DNA of 22,988 nt. Origin: JALYJZ01 sp964476895. Its GTDB lineage: Bacteria > Patescibacteriota > SICC01. The notes beneath the pieces are model-generated. The model worked only from the letters and a program-made list of their open reading frames with translations, searched no databases and was not told the DNA's origin. The stretch is taken from assembly GCA_964476895.1 (NCBI GenBank), contig CAYZCS010000010.1, forward strand, positions 1 to 22,988, written 5' to 3'. Position 1 is the first letter of the stretch; every line of letters starts with the position of its first letter. Below are positions 17,517-22,988 of the stretch, one piece after another. A program made the translations under genes and the position numbers.

Positions 17517-18251
17517 ATGGACTACGTCAAAGTAACTGCCAGCGGACTGGACGAGATCGCGGATGGCCGTGTCTTCGTGATTGCGAAGGGATTGCAGCTT
17601 GGCACTCCCGATTTCTCCCTGACCACACCGGTTGAGAGGGTCGAGCCAATCAGCCCCGCCTCATCCATGGGCTGTTTGGAGTGCGGGGAGCCGCTGCAAC
17701 GCTTCCTGATTTCTCACGACTACCTGTGGATGTACACCGCTTTCGGTTGTGCCGAGCATCCCCGTCTCGCTGCCTACCTGGATATCTTCCCCAAGGTGGA
17801 CGGCGGCACGGAGCACGACTGGGTCAACTCCTTCATGGGGATGGACACCGGTCGGGAGCGGTTCATCGGGATCGTCGAGCCGATAACCTGGCCCGACGAG
17901 CAGCAGTCCTGGTACCTGGAGAGGGCCCGATCGGAGGCGGAGTTGACGCCGGACGGGCTGCGGTACGCGACCTCTCTGCTCCGGCCCAAGGGCTGGAAGG
18001 TGACTCCGCGGGGCGTCATCACGGCGTTGCTGTCTTGCGTGCTGGCCGCCCTGCCGATTCTCGCACTGATGATCGGCGGGACGAATTCGAAGGCGATTGC
18101 CATTGCCATTCTCCTCGCGGTCTACTTCTGGCCCTCCCTGGCGTACTCGACCAGGCTGGCGTTCAAGCACAAGGAGCTTCCCCGCATCGTCGGCGGCCCC
18201 TCGTTCTTGCGCCCCGGCAAGCCGCACCGCTTCGTCCCTCCCAACGGCTAG
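17517..18251 (+). CDS. Unknown protein with Cys knuckle and two C-terminal membrane helices
   Basis: A 244-residue protein of unknown function. Residues 51-82 contain C53, C56, C78 and H81 (GCLECGEPLQRF then FGCAEHPR), spaced as a possible zinc site of the CxxC/CxxH type. Two hydrophobic helices lie at about 168-187 and 193-210, followed by a basic tail ending in PGKPHRFVPPNG. The large N-terminal part has no signal peptide, so a cytoplasmic zinc-binding domain tethered by a helical hairpin is likely. The start is the ATG at 17517, supported by GAGG five bases upstream within the leader hairpin. A 15-bp hairpin follows the stop. Structured regions on both sides of a single gene recall the two tandem units at 11831-13088, though the sequences differ. 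Confidence 0.68.
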   Translation: MDYVKVTASGLDEIADGRVFVIAKGLQLGTPDFSLTTPVERVEPISPASSMGCLECGEPLQRFLISHDYLWMYTAFGCAEHPRLAAYLDIFPKVDGGTEHDWVNSFMGMDTGRERFIGIVEPITWPDEQQSWYLERARSEAELTPDGLRYATSLLRPKGWKVTPRGVITALLSCVLAALPILALMIGGTNSKAIAIAILLAVYFWPSLAYSTRLAFKHKELPRIVGGPSFLRPGKPHRFVPPNG

Positions 18252-18255
18252 TGCC

Positions 18256-18309
18256 GTTGCCGGTTTCCGATCCTCGCGCTCACGCGCACCAGGCTCGGAA
18301 ACCGGCGAC
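18256..18309 (+). terminator. 15-bp hairpin after the Cys-knuckle gene
   Basis: GTTGCCGGTTTCCGA (18256-18270) pairs with TCGGAAACCGGCGAC (18295-18309), 15 pairs with one G-T. The loop holds a further GCGC/GCGC. It starts five bases behind the stop. No T-run follows, so it may protect the 3' end or be read by Rho-dependent termination. Confidence 0.6.
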
Positions 18310-18336
18310 TCCCTCAGCGCATCTCTTGGTGCCCTG

Positions 18337-18359
18337 AAGGAGTGAAACTCCTTATTATT
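18337..18359 (+). terminator. Small terminator-like hairpin before the ABC genes
   Basis: AAGGAG (18337-18342), loop TGAAA and CTCCTT (18348-18353) are followed by ATTATT. It covers a possible GTG start of the ABC gene at 18342 and supports a later start at 18396. Confidence 0.5.
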
Positions 18360-18395
18360 GTTGCAGCACCAGTCTCACCGCGCTTGAATGGACAC

Positions 18396-19301
18396 GTGGC
18401 TAAAAGACAACCTGCCATCCGCACCCGCGGGCTGACGAAGTACTACGGCAAGACCCGCGGCATCGAGAAGCTCGACCTTACCGTCGAACGGGGCGAGGTC
18501 TTCGGGTTCCTCGGGCCGAACGGCGCCGGCAAGAGCACTACGATCAACCTGCTGATGGGATTCCGCCGCCCGACGGCCGGTTCCGCGCGCGTACTCGGCG
18601 CGGCGGTCGGCCTCGATATGGCGGGACTGCTTCACCGGATCGGCTTCATGCCGGGCGAGCTCGGACTGTACGGGCATATGAAGGTATCCGACTTCCTGAC
18701 GTACTTCGGGAACCTGCGCGGCGGCGCCGACCGCGGGTATGTCCGCGAGCTGGCTGACCGCTTCAGTCTCGACCTCGGCCGGAGGATCAACGGCCTCTCC
18801 AAAGGCAACAAGCAGAAGGTGATATTGGTCGCAGCCTGGATGCACAAGCCGGACCTGCTGATCCTCGACGAGCCGACCAGCGGCCTCGACCCGATCATCC
18901 AACAGGAGTTCCGGGAACTGGTGAAGGAATCCCAGCGCCGCGGCGTGACGGTCTTCCTCTCTTCCCACGTACTGTCCGAAGTCGAACACATCTGTGATCG
19001 TGCGGCGATCATCAAGGACGGCCGGCTGGCCGCGCTGGAACGGATGTCATCACTGCACGAGCGGGCGCTCCGGCACCTCGAGGTGACGTTCGCCAAGCGG
19101 CCACCCAAGGGGATCCTCGGAGCGGTACCGGGAATCAGTCACCGGGAGGTCGAGGGCAACCTGCTCCGCTGCAACGTCCACGGGCCGATGGACCGCGTCG
19201 TGAAGGCGCTGGCCCGGTATCGCATCAAGAACATGATCGTCGAGCACGCGAGCCTCGAGGAATTGTTCTTCGAAGAGTATGGCGGGAAGGAGGACGCATG
19301 A
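18396..19301 (+). CDS. ABC transporter ATP-binding protein
   Basis: The cytoplasmic ATPase of an ABC-2 type exporter, 301 residues from GTG 18396. Walker A is GPNGAGKST (residues 40-48). The signature motif is LSKGNKQK, a variant of LSGGQ typical of CcmA/drug-export ATPases. Walker B and D-loop read LLILDEPTSGLDP, and the H-loop is SSHVLSEVEH. The C-terminal extension after about residue 215 is usual for DrrA/NatA-like subunits. An earlier GTG at 18342 would add 18 residues but lies in a hairpin. TTGCAG and TTGAAT, 17 bases apart, lie just before 18396, again close to the start codon. The stop overlaps the permease start (ATGA), so the two are coupled. The substrate cannot be inferred. Confidence 0.93.
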   Translation: MAKRQPAIRTRGLTKYYGKTRGIEKLDLTVERGEVFGFLGPNGAGKSTTINLLMGFRRPTAGSARVLGAAVGLDMAGLLHRIGFMPGELGLYGHMKVSDFLTYFGNLRGGADRGYVRELADRFSLDLGRRINGLSKGNKQKVILVAAWMHKPDLLILDEPTSGLDPIIQQEFRELVKESQRRGVTVFLSSHVLSEVEHICDRAAIIKDGRLAALERMSSLHERALRHLEVTFAKRPPKGILGAVPGISHREVEGNLLRCNVHGPMDRVVKALARYRIKNMIVEHASLEELFFEEYGGKEDA

Positions 19302-20095
19302 TGCTCGGCAGCATCTACGCGAAGACGATCCGGGACAACCGGAAAGGGTTGTTCTGGTGGGGGCTCGGCATCATCGTGTACGGACTATTCCTCGTCTCGT
19401 TCTATCCGGAGATCAAGGACCAGCCCGGATTCGACGAGCTGCTCAAGGAATCGGAGACATACCAGGCGTTGGCCGGGGGCGTCGAGAGCTTCTCGTCGCC
19501 CGAAGGCTTCCTGAACGCGGAGGCGTTCTCGATCATGGCGCCGCTCTTCCTGATCATCTATGCGGTGGGGCGCGGCACTGCCGCGATCGCGGGCGAGGAG
19601 GGCCGCCGCACGCTTCCGCTGCTACTCGCACAGCCGGTCAGCCGCACGCGGGTCGTCCGTGACACGTTCGCCGCGATGATGACCGGGCTCGTGGTGCTCT
19701 CCGTCCTGCTTTGGCTGAGCTTCTTCGTGCCGTCGGGATCGTTCGGACTGGATATCAGCGCCGGGAGCCTCGCGGCCGCCATTCTTTCGGTATTCTTGCT
19801 CGGCGGGTTCTTCGGGGGATTGGCATTCCTGCTCGGCGCCGCCACGGGCCAGCGCGGCCTGGCGTCCGGCGTGACCGCGGCCGTGGCGCTGGCGACCTAC
19901 CTCGTGGATACCCTGGGAAAGATCATCGACGTGCTCGAACCGTACCGCGTGCTCTCGCCGTTCTACTACTATTACGAGAACGACCCGCTGAGTAACGGGC
20001 TCGATCCGGGTAACGCGGCGATCCTGGCGGCGAGCATCCTGCTCTTCTTCCTGCTGTCCCTGCTCGTGTTCCGGCGACGTGACATACATACCTGA
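19298..20095 (+). CDS. ABC-2 type transporter permease
   Basis: The membrane partner of the preceding ATPase, 265 residues with about six helices. The first (LFWWGLGIIVYGLFLVSFYP, residues 18-37) is followed by an external loop containing PEIKDQPGFDELLKESETYQ, and the others lie at about 78-95, 125-147, 160-185, 192-215 and 240-260. GEEGRRTLPLLLAQPVSRTRVV near 99-120 is the typical cytoplasmic ABC-2 coupling segment (E-E-x-x-G-T-L-x-x-L-L-x-x-P-x-x-R). The short acidic-aromatic stretch SPFYYYYENDP precedes the last helix. The function is export of an unknown substrate. The gene ends 52 bases before tRNA-Arg, with a small hairpin CGTTCGA/TCGAACG (20107-20124) in between. Confidence 0.92.
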   Translation: MMLGSIYAKTIRDNRKGLFWWGLGIIVYGLFLVSFYPEIKDQPGFDELLKESETYQALAGGVESFSSPEGFLNAEAFSIMAPLFLIIYAVGRGTAAIAGEEGRRTLPLLLAQPVSRTRVVRDTFAAMMTGLVVLSVLLWLSFFVPSGSFGLDISAGSLAAAILSVFLLGGFFGGLAFLLGAATGQRGLASGVTAAVALATYLVDTLGKIIDVLEPYRVLSPFYYYYENDPLSNGLDPGNAAILAASILLFFLLSLLVFRRRDIHT

Positions 20096-20106
20096 CGAAG
20101 AGAGAC

Positions 20107-20138
20107 CGTTCGAGAGGTCGAACGAAGGAAGGTATAAT
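20107..20138 (+). promoter_or_regulatory. Hairpin and promoter before tRNA-Arg(UCG)
   Basis: CGTTCGA (20107-20113) and TCGAACG (20118-20124) form a 7-bp hairpin with loop GAGG. A consensus TATAAT is at 20133-20138, with TCGAGA (20110-20115) as -35 at 17 bases, so the -35 box lies in the hairpin. Confidence 0.6.
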
Positions 20139-20147
20139 TCCGTGTAC

Positions 20148-20221
20148 GCGCCCGTAGCTCAGCGGATTAGAGCACCTGGCTTCGGACCAGGGGGTCGGAG
20201 GTTCGAATCCTTCCGGGCGCG
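20148..20221 (+). tRNA. tRNA-Arg (anticodon UCG)
   Basis: The acceptor strands GCGCCCG (20148-20154) and CGGGCGC (20214-20220) pair fully. The anticodon stem CCTGG/CCAGG frames CTTCGGA with anticodon TCG. Discriminator G20221, normal for arginine; CCA is not encoded. Confidence 0.95.
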
Positions 20222-20266
20222 CAGACCCGGTGCGTACTAAGTAGATGCCGGAGCGCGCAAGCAAGT

Positions 20267-20272
20267 TATACT
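20267..20272 (+). promoter_or_regulatory. -10 box of ddl, leaderless position
   Basis: TATACT (20267-20272), followed by seven bases and the ATG at 20280. No clear -35 box and no Shine-Dalgarno. Confidence 0.55.
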
Positions 20273-20279
20273 GGGGCAC

Positions 20280-21254
20280 ATGAAGGTAGTGGTCCTCGGC
20301 GGCGGTCGTTCCAGTGAGCATGCGGTTTCGCTGGAGTCGGCGAAGTCGGTCCGTGAAGGCTTGCGCGAGGTCGGTCACGAAGTCCACTACGTCGAGATCG
20401 CCAAAGACGGCACGTGGCAGCACGGCGGCAAGGAGGTGTCGATCCGTCCCGGCAAGGGGTTGCTCGAGGCGGACGCCGTTTTCCCGGTGCTGCACGGTCC
20501 CTACGGCGAGGACGGCACACTCCAGGGCATGCTGGAACTGCTCGACGTCGCCTACGTCGGCAGCGGCCTGCACGCCTCCGCGACCTGCATGGACAAGGCG
20601 GTGTTCAAGGAGTGGATGGCGCACCACGACATCCCGCAGGTGCGGTACGTGACGCTCCGGCATCCGGTCGAGGCCGACGACCGGCAACGGATCGCCGAGC
20701 TCGGCTGGCCGGTCTTCGTGAAGCCGTCGCGACTGGGATCGTCGGTGGGGATCAGCAAGGCCGCTTCCGATGACGAGCTGGAAGCGGCGCTCGCGGAAGC
20801 GTTCCGGCACGATTCCGTGGTACTGGTCGAGGCGGCCTCGTCCGGACGGGAGGTGGAAGTGGCCGTGCTCGGTACGGGCGACCTGGTCGCCTCGCCGCCC
20901 GGCGAGATCGTCTTGCAGGGCGCGGACTGGTACGACTACGAGGCCAAGTACACGGAAGGGGGAATGAAGCTCAGCGTGCCGGCGGAACTGCCGGCGGTAC
21001 GCGCTACCGAGCTGCGCGACCTGGCCATCCGCGTGTTCCGGTCGACCGGTTGCAGCGGCATGGCCCGGATCGACTTCTTCGTCGAGGACGACCGCGCCCT
21101 CGTCAGCGAGGTGAATACGATTCCCGGGTTCACGAAGACCAGCGTGTATCCCAAGCTCATGGAAGCGGCCGGGGTACCGTTCACGGAACTGCTCGACCGT
21201 CTGCTGACCGATGCGGTCAGCGACTTCCGGAAGTACCGCGAACGGGAGCATTGA
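20280..21254 (+). CDS. ddl: D-alanine--D-alanine ligase
   Basis: An ATP-grasp ligase that joins two D-alanines for peptidoglycan precursors in the cytoplasm. The 324 residues show the N-terminal VVLGGGRSSEHAVSLESA (binds the first D-Ala), FPVLHGPYGEDGTLQGMLEL (residues 68-87), VGSGLHASATCMDK (93-106), VKPSRLGSSVGISKA (147-161, the phosphate-gripping loop), and SEVNTIPGFTKTSVYPKL near the end with the Mg-binding Glu and Asn. Everything needed for activity appears present. The Pro-Tyr-Gly around residue 74 and the serine before the loop do not let me predict D-lactate or D-serine specificity. TATACT ends seven bases before the ATG, so the message should be leaderless. Confidence 0.97.
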   Translation: MKVVVLGGGRSSEHAVSLESAKSVREGLREVGHEVHYVEIAKDGTWQHGGKEVSIRPGKGLLEADAVFPVLHGPYGEDGTLQGMLELLDVAYVGSGLHASATCMDKAVFKEWMAHHDIPQVRYVTLRHPVEADDRQRIAELGWPVFVKPSRLGSSVGISKAASDDELEAALAEAFRHDSVVLVEAASSGREVEVAVLGTGDLVASPPGEIVLQGADWYDYEAKYTEGGMKLSVPAELPAVRATELRDLAIRVFRSTGCSGMARIDFFVEDDRALVSEVNTIPGFTKTSVYPKLMEAAGVPFTELLDRLLTDAVSDFRKYREREH

Positions 21255-21311
21255 TCGAACGTGCGCTAGTGCATGACATCGCAGTTCAGGCGGCGGCCAA
21301 ACGCGTCGAAT

Positions 21312-21354
21312 AAAAAAAGACGCCCTCCAAAATTGATAATTTCTGAAGGGCGTC
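21312..21354 (-). terminator. Rho-independent terminator of the minus-strand gene
   Basis: Read on the minus strand: GACGCCCT (complement of 21347-21354), an inner stem AAATT/AATTT, AGGGCGTC (complement of 21319-21326), then seven T (complement of 21312-21318). A textbook terminator for the gene at 21426-21779. Confidence 0.9.
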
Positions 21355-21425
21355 ACCCGCGACACGATGGTTCGCTGGACTACGCTCGGGGAGCGCGCGG
21401 GTTAGGAGTCCGAGGCAACGGAAAT
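21355..21425 (-). other. Structured 3' untranslated stretch
   Basis: Between the stop codon and the terminator, GGACT and AGTCC (21377-21381, 21407-21411) bracket GCTC/GAGC (21384-21387, 21391-21394). CCGCG/CGCGG is a competing pair. This could be a stable 3' UTR or a small RNA released from the mRNA. Confidence 0.4.
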
Positions 21426-21779
21426 TCAGGAGTTCGCGGTGATGTGCTCCGTCCGGAGGCCCTTGGCCATCTCCGTGAGAAGAAGCTGGACGGAAGAAGG
21501 GGTGTTCTTCTCCAGGGCAGCGACCGCAGCAAGGCTCTCGAGCTGCCGGGCAGCTGGCTCGAAGTTTCCTCTGTCGAGTGCTCGCAAGGCGGCGTCGATG
21601 TTCTTGATGATCTGCCGTGTCGTCTTCAGCTCCTCTCGTTTACGGGAGCAGCCATAGAAGAGACAGGTCCAACCGTGCCGATGCTTCCTGAGATCCCGCT
21701 CGAGCGCGGCATGCGCCCTCTCCTGTCTCCGTCGGTCGTTTCGCAGGGTGAATTTGGTCAGGCGAACCAGCCAGTCCAT
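21426..21779 (-). CDS. Small basic helical protein, unknown
   Basis: A 117-residue protein with no recognised family. The first 50 residues are very basic (TLRNDRRRQERAHAALERD, then LRKHRH) and include WTCLFYGCSRKREELKTTRQ with two cysteines. The second half is helical and non-polar (NIDAALRALDRGNFEPAARQ then LESLAAVAALEK), with a periodicity like a tetratricopeptide helix pair. There is no membrane segment. It has a complete transcription unit: promoter at 21845-21873, Shine-Dalgarno GGAAGGA before the ATG, and a strong terminator at 21312. This makes a real gene very likely. The rival plus-strand frames in this stretch lack such signals. A nucleic-acid-binding role would fit the charge but is only a guess. 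Confidence 0.7.
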   Translation of the reverse strand: MDWLVRLTKFTLRNDRRRQERAHAALERDLRKHRHGWTCLFYGCSRKREELKTTRQIIKNIDAALRALDRGNFEPAARQLESLAAVAALEKNTPSSVQLLLTEMAKGLRTEHITANS

Positions 21780-21844
21780 CGGATTCCTTCCGTGTCGAGG
21801 TGCGGGTCGTTTCAGTAGTGCATTGGCAATACCAAAAACGCCTT

Positions 21845-21873
21845 ATCTTACGACAAAATAGACTATATGGCAA
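21845..21873 (-). promoter_or_regulatory. Promoter of the small basic protein gene
   Basis: On the minus strand TTGCCA (21868-21873), a 17-base spacer and TAAGAT (21845-21850). The leader is about 55 bases. The rest of the gene-free stretch 21874-21950 shows nothing that I can interpret. Confidence 0.65.
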
Positions 21874-21930
21874 GGGATCAGGAGATTCGTTGCATGCTCA
21901 CGCCGGGTATCGTCGGCTCCGTCAATCGGG

Positions 21931-21959
21931 CTGACCGCGGGCACGCGCTGGGCTATACT
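21931..21959 (+). promoter_or_regulatory. Promoter of tRNA-Lys
   Basis: CTGACC (21931-21936), a 17-base spacer and TATACT (21954-21959), ten bases before the first base of the tRNA. Confidence 0.6.
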
Positions 21960-21969
21960 GTGCTACTGC

Positions 21970-22041
21970 GGGTGCATAGCTCAATGGTAGAGCAGTTGCC
22001 TCTTAAGCAATTGGTTGGGGGTTCGAGTCCCTCTGCACCCA
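21970..22041 (+). tRNA. tRNA-Lys (anticodon CUU)
   Basis: The acceptor strands GGGTGCA (21970-21976) and TGCACCC (22034-22040) pair fully. The anticodon stem GTTGC/GCAAT (one G-T) frames CTCTTAA with anticodon CTT. Discriminator A22041; CCA is not encoded. Confidence 0.95.
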
Positions 22042-22065
22042 CACGAAATCCCCATCGTTTCGCGG

Positions 22066-22071
22066 TATACT
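22066..22071 (+). promoter_or_regulatory. -10 box before the AI-2E family gene
   Basis: TATACT, nine bases before the ATG at 22081, leaving at most a few untranslated bases. No good -35 box. Confidence 0.45.
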
Positions 22072-22080
22072 AACTGCAGC

Positions 22081-22988
22081 ATGACGATCACCATCCCGCG
22101 CATCCTGGCAATCGAACTGACGGTCATCGCGACCGGCATCATCCTGTACTTCGCCGGCGGCCTGCTCTCCGAATTCGGGCAGATCGCGCTGGTCGTGGCG
22201 TTCTCCGTCCTGCTGACGTACGCGCTCCTGCCGTTCGTGAACCGGCTCAGCGCGTTCCGTTACATCCCGCGGGCATTGGCGATCCTGCTTGTCTACATCG
22301 GCCTGGCGGCCGTCCTGATCGGGTTCGCGGCGCTGATCTCGGTACCCCTGACCAACCAGGTCGAGCAATTCGCGGACAACTATCCCGAATACCAGCAGCA
22401 GGTCGAGTCCGGCATTCCGGAAGCCCAACGCTGGCTGGATCAGCGGCAGATCGACTACGACCTGCAGGCTGCCGCCAACCAGTTCGCGGAACGCCTGGAG
22501 ACAGGTACGGCGGCCATCGTCAGCCGGACCGGTTCGATCATCGCCAGCTTCTTCGGGACCATCTCCAGCCTCTTCTTCGTCCTGTTCGTGACCGCCTACT
22601 TCCTGCACTCGGGCCGCCGGTTCGCGGAACGCCTGATCCTCCTATTTCCCAGGCGGCGCCAGCGGTTCGTCCGCAAGCTTGCCAACGACTACGATCGCAT
22701 CCTCGGACGGTTCGTCCGCGGGCAGCTCCTGATCTCCGTGATCGTCGCGGTGGCGGTCGGGATGTTCATGACGGCGCTGGGGCTGCCTTACTCGGTGATC
22801 GCCGGACTGGTGGCCGGTATCACCGCGCTGATCCCGGTCATCGGCGCGCTGCTCGGCATGGTGCTTCCGGTGCTGATCGCCGCGTTCATCAACCCGATCC
22901 TGATTCCGGTGTTCGTCGTCTTCTTCCTGCTGTTCAACGAATTCACCGACAAGGTACTGTATCCGCGGATCGTCGGACGGGCGGTCGA
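22081..22988 (+). CDS. AI-2E family permease, N-terminal 302 residues
   Basis: A polytopic membrane protein of the AI-2E (YhhT/TqsA/PerM) family, cut by the window end. The N-terminal helices are at about residues 8-27, 34-55 and 66-90; then follows the long soluble loop (NQVEQFADNYPEYQQQVESG) typical of the family, and a helix pair around 160-182 ending in FVTAYFLHSGRRF. The signature region RILGRFVRGQLLISVIVAVAV (about 217-237) is followed by LGLPYSVIAGLVAGITALIPVIGALLG, with the conserved PxxG. Members include an autoinducer-2 exporter and sodium/proton antiporters, and most are uncharacterised; a substrate cannot be given. It starts 40 bases behind tRNA-Lys. The open frame runs to the last base of the window. 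Confidence 0.93.
   Translation, partial: MTITIPRILAIELTVIATGIILYFAGGLLSEFGQIALVVAFSVLLTYALLPFVNRLSAFRYIPRALAILLVYIGLAAVLIGFAALISVPLTNQVEQFADNYPEYQQQVESGIPEAQRWLDQRQIDYDLQAAANQFAERLETGTAAIVSRTGSIIASFFGTISSLFFVLFVTAYFLHSGRRFAERLILLFPRRRQRFVRKLANDYDRILGRFVRGQLLISVIVAVAVGMFMTALGLPYSVIAGLVAGITALIPVIGALLGMVLPVLIAAFINPILIPVFVVFFLLFNEFTDKVLYPRIVGRAV

Noticed and set aside
19923..21365. 480-residue minus-strand frame across tRNA-Arg and ddl.
   Set aside because: It reads through a tRNA and the whole ligase gene, has no family motif, and arises from GC-rich codon bias.

Overview
The window is one contiguous piece of a GC-rich bacterial chromosome. It holds about 31 protein genes, six tRNA genes and an unusual set of structured untranslated regions. 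The best guess for the host is a small-genome bacterium of the Candidate Phyla Radiation (Patescibacteria). The reasons are a short TrbC/VirB2-like two-helix pilin, a lamin-tail-domain surface protein with an LPxxG tail, very short TsaB and IGPS-like proteins, several promoters whose -10 box sits 6-10 bases before the start codon, and tRNA genes that mostly lack an encoded CCA. I cannot name a lineage from the sequence alone.

Layout. 1-1854: end of atpA, an AT-rich RibD-C/DHFR-like gene wedged between atpA and atpG, then atpG. 1861-3192: a zinc-ribbon protein and ribosomal protein bL25 with an acidic tail, closed by a terminator. 3194-5323: the pilin-like gene divergent from a surface lamin-tail protein, which overlaps tsaE and then tsaB (t6A tRNA modification). 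5217-7184 (minus): a large GT-C-like membrane protein. 7262-10003: rny (RNase Y), an inserted AT-rich HIT gene, and ymdB. 10042-11819: HU, tRNA-Pro fused directly to the start codon of a membrane-anchored HExxH protein, and tRNA-Gly.

11831-13088: two tandem single-gene units. Each has a promoter, a structured leader of about 130 nt, a strong Shine-Dalgarno and a 117-122 residue protein of unknown family. Each also has a 3' element whose strands pair with the leader. Leader and 3' element are far more conserved than the proteins, and leader hairpins show compensatory changes. This is the strongest candidate for an undescribed system.

13133-13929: a small HExxH protein and a membrane protein. 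14006-16434: tRNA-Arg(UCU), an AT-rich uridine-kinase-like gene, tRNA-His, an AT-rich P-loop kinase and two HIT genes, with direct repeats at the gene borders. 16441-18309: an IGPS-like protein and two unknown genes, one with a leader that hides its Shine-Dalgarno and a 15-bp tail hairpin. 18396-20095: an ABC ATPase and its permease. 20148-22988: tRNA-Arg(UCG), D-Ala-D-Ala ligase, a small minus-strand gene with promoter and terminator, tRNA-Lys(CUU) and the start of an AI-2E family permease.

Two themes recur. First, AT-rich single genes (33-45% GC in lines I counted, against 60-75% beside them) sit exactly at stop/start junctions of conserved operons or next to tRNAs. Second, initiation seems often leaderless, including one gene that would be released from a tRNA-Pro transcript by 3' processing.
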